A stretch of 6,378 nt of DNA from SKW197 sp049970095 (GCA_049970095.1 JBMFNP010000069.1:1-6378), one strand, 5' to 3'; numbered from the stretch's first letter, positions 1-6,347 are shown. Translations and numbers: made by a program. Notes: a model not told the origin generated them from the sequence alone.

Positions 1-101
1 TGATGGAAAAGGCACATAGGTGGTTTGAAAGTATTGGGAACAGGGAGTGGGTGGAGCGGGTAAAAAGGGAGATTGCGGATTATAAAGAAATGCCCAGATG
101 A
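1..101 (+). CDS. C-terminal end of an unidentified protein (partial, 5' end outside window)
   Basis: An open frame enters from the left edge and ends at TGA 99-101, showing about 32 residues that begin MEKAHRWFESIGNREW. The tail is strongly charged and looks helical, with an A..WFE.IGN..WV..VK.EI pattern like the last helix pair of a tetratricopeptide-type repeat protein. That likeness is an impression from the residue pattern, not a family match. An ATG sits at 3-5, but a gene of only 32 codons is less likely than the end of a longer one. It lies in the same direction as the ribonuclease gene, 84 bases ahead of it, and candidate promoters in that gap argue against strict co-transcription. 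Function is unknown. Confidence 0.5.
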   Translation, partial: MEKAHRWFESIGNREWVERVKREIADYKEMPR

Positions 102-111
102 AATCTTTATT

Positions 112-121
112 CCTATATAGG
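112..121 (+). promoter_or_regulatory. Candidate TATA element inside a 10-base palindrome
   Basis: CCTATATAGG is a perfect palindrome containing TATATA, 11 bases after the upstream stop codon. As an archaeal TATA box it would place transcription start near 140 and give the ribonuclease gene a leader of roughly 45 bases. Because it is symmetric it could equally be a small regulator site or work on either strand. It competes with the box at 155-163. Confidence 0.3.
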
Positions 122-154
122 AGAACTCCAAACCTTTATCACCTAATAGATACA

Positions 155-163
155 TTCATAAAC
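155..163 (+). promoter_or_regulatory. Candidate TATA box for a leaderless ribonuclease mRNA
   Basis: TTCATAAAC is centred about 27 bases before the ATG at 186, the distance expected if transcription begins at or next to the start codon. No clear Shine-Dalgarno sequence precedes that ATG (the bases before it are AACCTAAGAATA), which fits a leaderless message. The match to a TATA consensus is moderate. Confidence 0.35.
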
Positions 164-185
164 TTCCGATTATAACCTAAGAATA

Positions 186-1409
186 ATGCGTATAAAATTT
201 CTCGGTGGAGCAGAAGAAGTTGGCTCCTTGGGAATGCTCCTGCAAACAGGCAGTGAAAGATTGCTATTTGATTATGGTATTACTCCTGATAATCCACCAG
301 GACTTCCATTACCCGCACCACATGTGGATGCTATTTTCCTCTCCCATGCGCATATTGATCATTCTGGTATGCTGCCATGGATGTGCAACAGATACGACAC
401 CGAAATCTTTGCCACACCCCCAAGCATTGATGTAACCCTTCTCCTGTTGGAGGACTCACTCAGGATCTCTGAAATGGAAGGCTATGCCCTTAATTACAGC
501 TTGCAAGATATACGAAAGACAGAGAATGCAATGACAGGCCTCACCTACGGGGATACACTCAGTATCAACACAACAGAAATAACACTGCATGATGCTGGGC
601 ACATTCCGGGTGCCTCCATGTTTGAAATAGTTTCCGAAAAAGTGAGTCTCTTCACTGGAGACCTGAATCTTATTCGGACACATCTGGTAAATGGTGCAAA
701 ACCTGTGAAATGCGATTATCTTTTTATTGAGAGTACATATGCTGGCAGAAATCACCCTCCCAGAGAAAAAACAGAGTACCAGTTTCTTAAAAAAATAGAG
801 GATATAATTGAGAGTGGAGGAATTGCTCTCATACCCTCTTTCGCAGTTGCAAGAACCCAGGAACTCCTGATGAGCCTTGCATCCACTGACTTTGAAATCT
901 GGCTTGATGGAATGGGTTCGAAGGTGTCAAAGATATACCTGGAACATCCAGAATATCTCAGAAATGTGAAAAAATTGAGGAACGCATTGAGAAATGTGAA
1001 TATTGTAAAGCACACAGAAGACAGAAAAAAGGCTATGAAAGGAGAGGTGATTCTAACCACAAGTGGAATGCTAGATGGTGGCCCTGTGCTTGAATACCTG
1101 AGTTTAATAAAAAATAGAGAGAACTGTGGAATCCTTCTTACTGGCTATCAGGTGGAGGGTACAAACGGAAGAAAATTACTTAAAGAAGGGCGCGTGAATA
1201 TTGCAGGTGTAGATGTGGAAGTAAAATCTCCCGTCTATTTTTTTGACTTCTCTGCTCATGCTGGGCATGATGAACTTGTAAAGTTTGTGGAAATGTGTGA
1301 TCCAGAAAAGGTAATCCTGATGCACGGAGAAAATCGTGAGGCACTAGCAAAGGTACTAGAAGGAAGGGATGTTTTGCTCCCAATAAGGGGTGTTGAGTTT
1401 GAACTTTAG
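186..1409 (+). CDS. Beta-CASP metallo-beta-lactamase ribonuclease, aCPSF2-like
   Basis: This 407-residue protein is a metal-dependent RNase of the CPSF/RNase J superfamily, expected to cut or trim RNA in the cytoplasm with two zinc ions. All signature motifs are visible: D29 (FDYG, motif 1), H54-x-H56-x-D58-H59 in SHAHIDHSG (motif 2), H139 in AGHIPG (motif 3), D159 in FTGDLN (motif 4), E182 in IESTY (motif A), H358 in DFSAHAGH (motif B) and H380 in ILMHGE (motif C). The beta-CASP insert lies at about 185-340 and includes the conserved TTSGMLDGGP near 291-300. No N-terminal KH domains are present, so it matches the shorter aCPSF2 type (about 420 residues) rather than the KH-bearing aCPSF1 of about 630 residues, which is the archaeal termination factor. 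Whether it acts as endo- or 5'-3' exonuclease cannot be read from sequence. It starts at ATG 186 with no ribosome site and overlaps the end of the opposite-strand surface-protein gene by 4 bases. Confidence 0.95.
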   Translation: MRIKFLGGAEEVGSLGMLLQTGSERLLFDYGITPDNPPGLPLPAPHVDAIFLSHAHIDHSGMLPWMCNRYDTEIFATPPSIDVTLLLLEDSLRISEMEGYALNYSLQDIRKTENAMTGLTYGDTLSINTTEITLHDAGHIPGASMFEIVSEKVSLFTGDLNLIRTHLVNGAKPVKCDYLFIESTYAGRNHPPREKTEYQFLKKIEDIIESGGIALIPSFAVARTQELLMSLASTDFEIWLDGMGSKVSKIYLEHPEYLRNVKKLRNALRNVNIVKHTEDRKKAMKGEVILTTSGMLDGGPVLEYLSLIKNRENCGILLTGYQVEGTNGRKLLKEGRVNIAGVDVEVKSPVYFFDFSAHAGHDELVKFVEMCDPEKVILMHGENREALAKVLEGRDVLLPIRGVEFEL

Positions 1410-4282
1410 TTTTCTTTTTTATTCTCTTTTATCCTCCTGTAAATGAAGATGCCTGCAGATGCAAGAAATGCAAGGAATAGGATGGGTGTGTCGAATCCCG
1501 GTGTGATTTTCATGGGAGCATGTGGAGTGACACCGACTTCATTTGACCATTCAGAGGTTCCAAATTCATTATAGGCACGGATTCTGTAGTAATAGGTGTG
1601 CCCGTTTATTACATGCTTATCCTCAAACCCTCCCACAGTGGTGTTTCCAATCTCCACGAAGTTTGTGCCGGGGGTTTCACTGCGATAGATGTAGTAAAGT
1701 GTAGTGCCGGGAGATTCATCCCATTTTAGCACCACCTTTCCGTCTTTTCCATCTCCAACAAGGTTTCTTGGTGTGGATGGTGGGTTTCCTGTATATATTT
1801 CCACTTCTACATAGGCATCTGCAAATGTATCCTTTGTGGCATAGATGTAAATTTTTACAATGGTGTCAAAATTAATTTTTGGAATTGTAAGTGTGGTGGA
1901 GAATCTGCCATGCTGGTCTGTAATGCCACTCTGGGGCAAAAATGTGCAGTTCATGTCTGAGGATAGGGAGATATTAACGCCAGGCACACTCTGTTTCTCA
2001 GAGGTAACTGTGAGGTTTATTTCTGTACTAGTGTTTGCAGGAATTTTCTTATTGCATGTGACATTTATTTCCAGAGTTTTCTTTGGATTCACTGTGATTT
2101 CTGCCCACCCGCTCCCCTCATTGTAACCATTCTTTGTGGCATTGGCACACAATATGAAAACTGTCTGATTTTCCACAACAGGGAAGTAAACAGTAATTAT
2201 GACCGTGCCGTTTGCATCTGTGGGTTTTATGCTTTCAGAAAGTGTTGCATATGGTTCTACATTGAAGGATACCATTGCATCCTCCACCGGCTGTTCTCCA
2301 GAATGCACCACCACAACCACTGTAGTGTTTCCACCCGAATACACCACTGAGCTTTGGGGGAACACACTGACCTGAAGACTTGGATAAGCGAGTACATGAA
2401 TTTCTATCCATGTGGTCTTGCTCACAAAGCCTGCACGCATGAGTTTGATTGAGATGTTTTCAACTCCTTCTGTCCCTCCACTAGAATATGTGCCCGAAAT
2501 GATTCCGTTTTCATCCGTGTAATTTCCAGCTGTCACATTTCCTATTTTCTGCGAAAATTCAAGGAATGCATTTGGGAGAGGGATCCCTCTTGTGGTGACG
2601 GATATGGAGAATGTGGTGTAACTGAATACATAGATTTCAGGTGAGGAGAGAAAGATCTCTACATCCATAATCTGCGGGTAAGGGCTTGTGGTAAGCGGGT
2701 AATTATCACTGGCATTTCCTGTGCCCTCCAGGGAATATGGAATGTCAACAATTGTGTCGTTATTTGTGTCAGGTTTTGTCCAGTCATCCCAGAAATTTCC
2801 TCTAGCACCGTTGTACCAGAGATTCTTTCCTGAATTATCCAGTGCCTGTTTTCCGCCGATGTGATTAAAGAGAAATGCGTTTTCATTTATTGTGTTGTTT
2901 TCTGATGTTGAATCCAGGAGTATTGCATAGTGTGTGGTTGCCATGAATACATTTCCTGTGATAATATTCTGGTTGCTCCCAGCAAACTTCAAGCCCACAT
3001 CATTTTTTATGAATTTTGAGCCCTGGATCCTGGTACTTTTGGTACTCATAAGAGAAACTGCATGGGTGTTGTTACCGAAGTAGATGTCAGCAAATGTGTG
3101 GGTTGAGCCCTGATATGTTGTACACCCGTATGTGTTGTTTTCAAAAACCGCGCGGGAAATTGTGATTGCCGCAGAAGAGACAGAAGAAAATCCAATATGG
3201 CATCCCTCAAATTTTGAGTTCTCTATTGAAAGATCTGTACATTCCAGACCAATGATTCCGTTGTTTAACTCATTGCCATTAAAACTGGTGATTCTAACAG
3301 TTGTGGAACCAATCGCATAAACACCATAATTTGCTGATTTGAGGTTAATTGAACTAATATTAATCCTCTGACACAAAGCAACTTCAATGAGTACATCTCC
3401 ATCTGCCATATTTACATTTGAGATTGTAGAATCACTTGAGGATGCAAGGATGATTTCACCATAGGTCCCAGAAATTGTCTGTCCACTCTGGTTTTTAATG
3501 TACAGAACTGTTTTTCCGTTCACTGTATTCCCATCTATCGTGTGCGTGTTGTAGGCTGAATTCGTCTCCCCAATCAGAAGAATACTGGTGTTCGTGAATG
3601 CATTGTTAACTACACTGATTCCATAGCAATCTTCCAAAGTAACTCCAGAGTTCTCTGTCTCAATTGTGGAACCGGAGATTTCAGAATTGTTCACACCAAC
3701 TAACCGCAACCCCGTATCCCTCACCTGAAGAGTTTTGAGATTTATGGAGTCTGAGCCTGCCACCATACAAGCATAATTTGTGTTATTCTGGATTCGAGAG
3801 TCTCTTAATTCTGTATTAGTAGCATCAAACATTGCTACTCCGATACTGCAATCCGTAACATATAAAGAGGATAGCATACAGTTTTTTACCACTGCTAGAT
3901 TCACCCCAGAGGCAGCGTTCTTCACAGTCACATTTTCAATCACTCCATTTGTGAGGTTGGTGAGATAAATTCCATAAAAACTGGATGTGTTCGCAGCAGA
4001 AATCACTACATTTCTGATAACAAAATAAAGAGTGGTATTCGTGATCCAGATACCATGTGCATCAGTGCAATCAATTTCCCAGTTCTGAATCACGAAGGGG
4101 TCTGTTTGCGTCCCTGTGCCTCCAACAACCCCATTAGCGTATGTGAAATTTGAATTGCCATCAATATATATTGGCGAATGCGCTGACATGATTGAATTTT
4201 CTGCAGGGGTAAGGGATGGGATGATAGAAAGCATCAGGCACCAGCAAAAAATTCCTACGCATACTCCTAACTTCAGTTTCAT
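1406..4282 (-). CDS. Secreted NosD-like beta-helix surface protein with Ig-like and FN3 domains and a PGF-type C-terminal anchor
   Basis: From the ATG at 4282 the protein has 958 residues. In order: a signal peptide (about 1-27, basic MKLK then a hydrophobic core ending near TPA); a right-handed parallel beta-helix of PbH1/NosD type (about 40-535), opening with NGVVGGTGTQTDPFVIQNW and closing with GNFWDDW and DTNNDTIVDIPYSL...DNYPLT, as NosD-like copper-periplasmic and archaeal surface proteins do; three Ig-like beta-sandwich domains (about 540-630, 635-733, 736-830); a fibronectin type III domain (about 836-920, LKWDES, YYIYRSE, YYYRIRAYNEFG); and a tail with PGF at 928-930, a membrane helix (about 934-948) and a basic end (RRIKENKKEN). 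Roughly 25-30 N-x-S/T sequons suggest heavy N-glycosylation. It probably sits outside the cell, anchored to the membrane, in adhesion, glycan binding or S-layer association; no catalytic site is evident. An in-frame TTG at 4291 would add three residues, but the TATA box favours the ATG. Confidence 0.88.
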   Translation of the reverse strand: MKLKLGVCVGIFCWCLMLSIIPSLTPAENSIMSAHSPIYIDGNSNFTYANGVVGGTGTQTDPFVIQNWEIDCTDAHGIWITNTTLYFVIRNVVISAANTSSFYGIYLTNLTNGVIENVTVKNAASGVNLAVVKNCMLSSLYVTDCSIGVAMFDATNTELRDSRIQNNTNYACMVAGSDSINLKTLQVRDTGLRLVGVNNSEISGSTIETENSGVTLEDCYGISVVNNAFTNTSILLIGETNSAYNTHTIDGNTVNGKTVLYIKNQSGQTISGTYGEIILASSSDSTISNVNMADGDVLIEVALCQRINISSINLKSANYGVYAIGSTTVRITSFNGNELNNGIIGLECTDLSIENSKFEGCHIGFSSVSSAAITISRAVFENNTYGCTTYQGSTHTFADIYFGNNTHAVSLMSTKSTRIQGSKFIKNDVGLKFAGSNQNIITGNVFMATTHYAILLDSTSENNTINENAFLFNHIGGKQALDNSGKNLWYNGARGNFWDDWTKPDTNNDTIVDIPYSLEGTGNASDNYPLTTSPYPQIMDVEIFLSSPEIYVFSYTTFSISVTTRGIPLPNAFLEFSQKIGNVTAGNYTDENGIISGTYSSGGTEGVENISIKLMRAGFVSKTTWIEIHVLAYPSLQVSVFPQSSVVYSGGNTTVVVVVHSGEQPVEDAMVSFNVEPYATLSESIKPTDANGTVIITVYFPVVENQTVFILCANATKNGYNEGSGWAEITVNPKKTLEINVTCNKKIPANTSTEINLTVTSEKQSVPGVNISLSSDMNCTFLPQSGITDQHGRFSTTLTIPKINFDTIVKIYIYATKDTFADAYVEVEIYTGNPPSTPRNLVGDGKDGKVVLKWDESPGTTLYYIYRSETPGTNFVEIGNTTVGGFEDKHVINGHTYYYRIRAYNEFGTSEWSNEVGVTPHAPMKITPGFDTPILFLAFLASAGIFIYRRIKENKKEN
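1407..1430 (+). terminator. T-rich terminator of the ribonuclease gene, inside the opposing coding region
   Basis: From the stop codon TAG onward the + strand reads TAGTTTTCTTTTTTATTCTC and then TTTT, with no hairpin. Archaeal RNA polymerase commonly terminates at such oligo-T runs. The same bases, read on the - strand, encode the Lys/Glu/Asn tail of the surface protein, so the tract is part of both genes. Confidence 0.55.
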
Positions 4283-4305
4283 AATACCCAATAATACAAA
4301 GGGGG

Positions 4306-4314
4306 TAAATAAAA
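4306..4314 (-). promoter_or_regulatory. TATA box of the surface-protein gene
   Basis: On the - strand this reads TTTTATTTA followed by CCCCC, centred about 28 bases before the ATG at 4282. That places transcription start within a few bases of the ATG, implying a leaderless or nearly leaderless mRNA and making the TTG at 4291 an unlikely start. It lies in the short gap after the glycosylase gene, so the surface protein appears to have its own promoter. Confidence 0.5.
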
Positions 4315-4320
4315 GTTAGG

Positions 4321-4345
4321 GAGAAATCAAAATTAGAAAAGAACA
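4321..4345 (-). terminator. Pyrimidine/T-rich likely terminator of the amidotransferase-glycosylase operon
   Basis: About 11 bases past the glycosylase stop codon the - strand becomes T-rich (TTCTTTTCTAATTTTGATTT, then CTC) without a hairpin. This resembles an archaeal oligo-T termination zone and lies just before the promoter of the next gene. The T runs are only four long, so it may be weak. Confidence 0.35.
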
Positions 4346-4355
4346 CACACAGGAT

Positions 4356-5252
4356 TTATCTCTGGAAAGAAGGATTGTATGGTTGTGGTTTATATTTATC
4401 CAGTTCTTCAAGATATATGTACTGCTGGACATAACCAGCATATTTCCCAAATCTTCTAACAGCAAATTCTCCGATCCTCTCGTATAATTTTTTTGAGAGA
4501 TGCCCTTTATCACCAAGTTTGGGGTAAATATCTTTCAGCTCCATGTATCTCTGCCTGGCAAACCATTTTCTGATGTGTGTATCCACCGGAAATGAATTAT
4601 AGTGCTTGAGGGCAAAAAGACACACACAGTCAGCAACCTTCTGACCCACACCCCAAATATTCATGAGCGCATTTCTTGCATTGCGGTAATTCATGAGAGA
4701 AATTTTTTCCAGATTTACTGTTCCGTCAAGAACTTGCTTGGCAAATTCAACCACCCTTTCCTCTCTGAACCCCAGTTTGCACTTGGAAATTGACGCTGGC
4801 TCCCTCACAATGTTTTCAGGTAATGGAAATGAATAATATATTTCACTACCAGATTTGATTTTTTCACCATAGGTTACGGAAAGAACTTCAATCATTTTTT
4901 TTATTCTACGGATACTGGTGTTTGTGGCTAGTAAAAATGTAAGAATACATTCATAGAGGTCCTGATGTAGAATACGGAGTCCTGTATATCTGTCAAGCAA
5001 ATGTTTCACCTCTGGTTGCGAGAAACTTCTTTCTACCTCGGAAAACCTCAAATTCAGTCCAAAATAATCCCTAAGTTCCTCGTGCGTGAAACCTGTATAG
5101 GTGAGGGTTTTTCCATTCTGTTGAATTTTGCATACCTTTCCCTTAATGACACCAGTCCACACATCTCCGTTTTTTTGCCATCTAAAAACCTGTCCGCTTT
5201 CAAGACAGTATGCCACATTCAAGGGCTCATCAGCACTTAGCGTGTACTTCAT
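4356..5252 (-). CDS. ogg: 8-oxoguanine DNA glycosylase / AP lyase, OGG1 type (HhH-GPD family)
   Basis: The 298-residue enzyme should excise 8-oxoguanine opposite cytosine and nick the resulting abasic site, starting base excision repair. An N-terminal OGG1 beta domain (about 1-95) carries ESGQVFRW (G20, Q21), matching the GQSFRW region of human OGG1 that contains lesion-sensing G42. The HhH-GPD domain follows (about 96-280). GVGQKVADC supplies the catalytic Schiff-base lysine K205, and FPVDTH the catalytic D224 with H226; the 19-residue K-to-D spacing equals that of human K249 and D268. C209 aligns with human C253, Q276 with Q315, and Y280 with F319. In the cytosine-contacting loop, ATNTSIRRI keeps N111 and R116 (human N149, R154), but human N150 is replaced by T112. 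The N-terminal domain separates it from archaeal Ogg2 and AGOG. No iron-sulfur cysteine cluster is seen at the C-terminus. ATG 5252 overlaps the TGA of the preceding gene (ATGA), indicating coupled translation. Confidence 0.93.
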   Translation of the reverse strand: MKYTLSADEPLNVAYCLESGQVFRWQKNGDVWTGVIKGKVCKIQQNGKTLTYTGFTHEELRDYFGLNLRFSEVERSFSQPEVKHLLDRYTGLRILHQDLYECILTFLLATNTSIRRIKKMIEVLSVTYGEKIKSGSEIYYSFPLPENIVREPASISKCKLGFREERVVEFAKQVLDGTVNLEKISLMNYRNARNALMNIWGVGQKVADCVCLFALKHYNSFPVDTHIRKWFARQRYMELKDIYPKLGDKGHLSKKLYERIGEFAVRRFGKYAGYVQQYIYLEELDKYKPQPYNPSFQR

Positions 5253-5965
5253 ATCATGGCCCCGAAACCTTTTTCAGTTAATCTGAGGAGTGAGGGGTTT
5301 TTCATTTTTTTCCATTTGAAGCCAGGCAAATCAAGCTTTTCTGAACATATAATATGTAAGTTTTCTCTGGTTGCAAAGTACAGTGTAAAATAATCCACAC
5401 ACTTCTTTGCGTCCCTGTATGCGTAAATTTCATTTTCAGATAGTAAGAGAAAATTCAGTGCTGTATAGTCCACTTTTCTCCTTAAATTTTCCACAGAGCT
5501 TATCAATCCTCCATCTATCATTGCAATCAGATTTCTGAAAAGGTATTCGCTATCTATAATATTTCCGTGGATGATTGGATTGTAGTTTACAATGCTTCCA
5601 TTATGTGCAAAATAATACTCCCTTCTTTCATGAACAAGACAGAAAGGGTGAGCGTTTTCTGGAGAAATAGTGTTCCTGTCCGAAGCCCTTCTGAGATGCA
5701 TAATCATCCTTACTTTCTCCATTGAATCTATCTCTTTCACAACTCTGTGGATCTGGTTGCTTTGTGTGGCTGCAATACCCTCCCTGTAGTAGATTTTTTT
5801 ATCACCCAGTGCAGCAACGCCCCAGCCATCCTTGTGTCCCCTGGTTTTGTCATTTCCACACCCGAAATCTGCACCAATTTTCCCATTCTCTGCCAAATCT
5901 ATGAACTGAGTTATCACTTCTTCGGGAATCCCTGAGTTTGAAATCGCACCAAACAATCTACACAT
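5249..5965 (-). CDS. Class II glutamine amidotransferase-like protein (Ntn hydrolase, YafJ/GATase_4 type)
   Basis: This 238-residue protein starts MCRLFG, so removal of Met leaves Cys2 as the N-terminal nucleophile of a class II (Ntn) amidotransferase. Other family landmarks are GHKDGWGVA (44-51), HLRRAS (90-95, glutamine-carboxylate arginine region), NAHPF (104-108), AHNGSI (120-125, oxyanion hole N122/G123) and DSEYLF (138-143, substrate-amine Asp). It is a stand-alone glutaminase domain without a synthase partner domain, as in the YafJ, EgtC and DUG3 group, where members hydrolyse glutamine or gamma-glutamyl amides. The true substrate here is unknown. It is the first gene of a two-gene operon with the OGG1-type glycosylase, overlapping it by four bases. 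The ATG at 5965 is chosen because the Cys must be residue 2 and because a TATA box lies 27 bases upstream. Confidence 0.9.
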   Translation of the reverse strand: MCRLFGAISNSGIPEEVITQFIDLAENGKIGADFGCGNDKTRGHKDGWGVAALGDKKIYYREGIAATQSNQIHRVVKEIDSMEKVRMIMHLRRASDRNTISPENAHPFCLVHERREYYFAHNGSIVNYNPIIHGNIIDSEYLFRNLIAMIDGGLISSVENLRRKVDYTALNFLLLSENEIYAYRDAKKCVDYFTLYFATRENLHIICSEKLDLPGFKWKKMKNPSLLRLTEKGFGAMI

Positions 5966-5987
5966 CTAATGGGAAATGGTTTGATAA

Positions 5988-5996
5988 TATATTAAA
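5988..5996 (-). promoter_or_regulatory. TATA box of the amidotransferase-glycosylase operon
   Basis: The - strand reads TTTTAATATATTAT around this site, with core TTTAATATA centred about 27 bases before the ATG at 5965. That spacing puts transcription start at or beside the start codon, so the mRNA is probably leaderless. No ribosome-binding sequence is seen between the box and the ATG (the preceding bases are CATTTCCCATTAG). Confidence 0.55.
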
Positions 5997-6103
5997 ATAA
6001 TGGTAGGTTATTAGACTAGAGTTTAGTTTGATAGAGAAATGATGATGTGAAAATTGGGTGTTCCCGAAATGGCCAGATCGGGGTGTCTCGGCTTTGAAAA
6101 ATT

Positions 6104-6112
6104 GTTATATAT
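6104..6112 (+). promoter_or_regulatory. TATA box of the tRNA-Gln gene
   Basis: GTTATATAT, preceded by GAAAAATT, is centred 30 bases before the first tRNA nucleotide. This is right for an archaeal tRNA promoter with a leader of a few bases. It shows the tRNA locus still has a normal transcription signal. Confidence 0.6.
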
Positions 6113-6137
6113 CCCTTTGAAATTCCTGTTTGCAGAT

Positions 6138-6175
6138 AGCCCCGTAGTGTAGTGGTCAATCATGCGGGACTCTGG
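6138..6175 (+). tRNA. tRNA-Gln (anticodon CUG), 5' half only, interrupted at 37/38
   Basis: The sequence reads as tRNA positions 1-37: acceptor strand AGCCCCG (6138-6144), U8 A9, D arm 6147-6163 with loop AGTGGTCAA including G18G19, G26, anticodon stem CGGGA (6165-6169), C32 U33, anticodon CTG (6172-6174) and G37. A1 at the start and the GTAGTGTAG...CAT D arm fit archaeal tRNA-Gln, whose A1-U72 pair is an identity element for the GatDE amidotransferase. Instead of A38 and a TCCCG stem strand, the gene continues TGGTACCC. No T arm (GGTTCGAATCC-like) or CGGGGCT acceptor strand occurs before the window ends. The break falls at the canonical archaeal intron position, so an intron is the simplest reading. 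A disrupted tRNA or a split-tRNA 5' half are alternatives. Confidence 0.8.
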
Positions 6176-6179
6176 TGGT

Positions 6180-6204
6180 ACCCTTTTCAGGCACCCTTTT
6201 CAGG
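6180..6204 (+). repeat. Tandem 12-base direct repeat ACCCTTTTCAGG
   Basis: ACCCTTTTCAGG occurs at 6180-6191 and again at 6193-6204, one base (C) apart. Either copy can pair with GAAAAGG at 6217-6223, so two alternative hairpins are possible. The duplication lies 5 bases after the tRNA break. Confidence 0.85.
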
Positions 6205-6223
6205 GGCTACGCCCCCGAAAAGG
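6195..6223 (+). repeat. Strong inverted repeat, 7+5 bp stem
   Basis: CCTTTTC (6195-6201) pairs with GAAAAGG (6217-6223), then after one A-C mismatch GGGGC (6203-6207) pairs with GCCCC (6211-6215) around loop TAC. It has the look of a REP-like palindromic unit or of a structured RNA helix. There is no T run after it, so it is not a simple terminator. Confidence 0.8.
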
Positions 6224-6261
6224 TTGCGTCCAAAAGCACCCAGTGGGTGAGGGTACCGTAG

Positions 6262-6282
6262 GGAGAGGGTGAAACCCTCTCC
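6262..6282 (+). repeat. Perfect 9 bp hairpin
   Basis: GGAGAGGGT (6262-6270) pairs perfectly with ACCCTCTCC (6274-6282) around loop GAA; a G-T pair at 6261/6283 could extend it. It directly follows the middle copy of the GGTACCGTAGGG motif. Confidence 0.8.
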
Positions 6283-6327
6283 TCGCCCGAAAAGCGTGCA
6301 CGGAAAACTTGGGAGTGCCAGAGGCTC

Positions 6328-6347
6328 GGGGTATCGTGAGATACCCC
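6328..6347 (+). repeat. Perfect 8 bp hairpin with GNRA-type loop
   Basis: GGGGTATC (6328-6335) pairs with GATACCCC (6340-6347) around GTGA, a GNRA tetraloop in RNA. GTGC (6315-6318) and GCAC (6351-6354) could close an outer 4 bp helix across an asymmetric 9 by 3 internal loop. A stable stem with a GNRA cap suggests RNA-level structure rather than a DNA-only site. Confidence 0.8.

Larger units (their letters stand above)
5966..6137. promoter_or_regulatory. Divergent intergenic region between the operon and tRNA-Gln
   Basis: This 172-base gap contains the operon's TATA box on the left and the tRNA TATA box on the right. In between (about 6000-6095) no convincing ORF, hairpin or repeat is visible. 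An ATGATGA at 6039-6045 resembles a C box, but there is no matching D box. Confidence 0.5.

Noticed and set aside
752..1060. Antisense open frame within the ribonuclease gene
   Set aside because: It is a shadow of a gene with every catalytic motif intact; the product has no recognisable domain and no promoter is evident.
1406..4282. CRISPR or tandem repeats suspected from the repetitive Asn/Thr-rich beta-helix protein
   Set aside because: The repetition is at the protein fold level (degenerate PbH1 rungs); I see no exact nucleotide repeats of regular spacing.
4602..5240. Open frames on the + strand across the glycosylase gene
   Set aside because: They lie opposite a gene with clear OGG1 catalytic residues and show no family features.
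6039..6095. C/D box sRNA starting at ATGATGA
   Set aside because: No CTGA D box or D'/C' pair occurs within the following 60 bases.
6321..6331. CTCGGGG as the 3' acceptor strand of tRNA-Gln
   Set aside because: CGGGG does pair with CCCCG of the acceptor, but it is followed by TAT instead of CT and no T arm precedes it.
6225..6347. Group I intron core in the tRNA insert, because GTGCCAGAGGCTC (6315-6327) resembles the P7 region GTNCAGAGACT
   Set aside because: The 8 bp hairpin directly follows, leaving no room for the P3 3' strand. No P4/P6 pairing partners or a second P7 strand (AGTC-like) are visible in the window. A covariance-model search on the complete insert would settle it.
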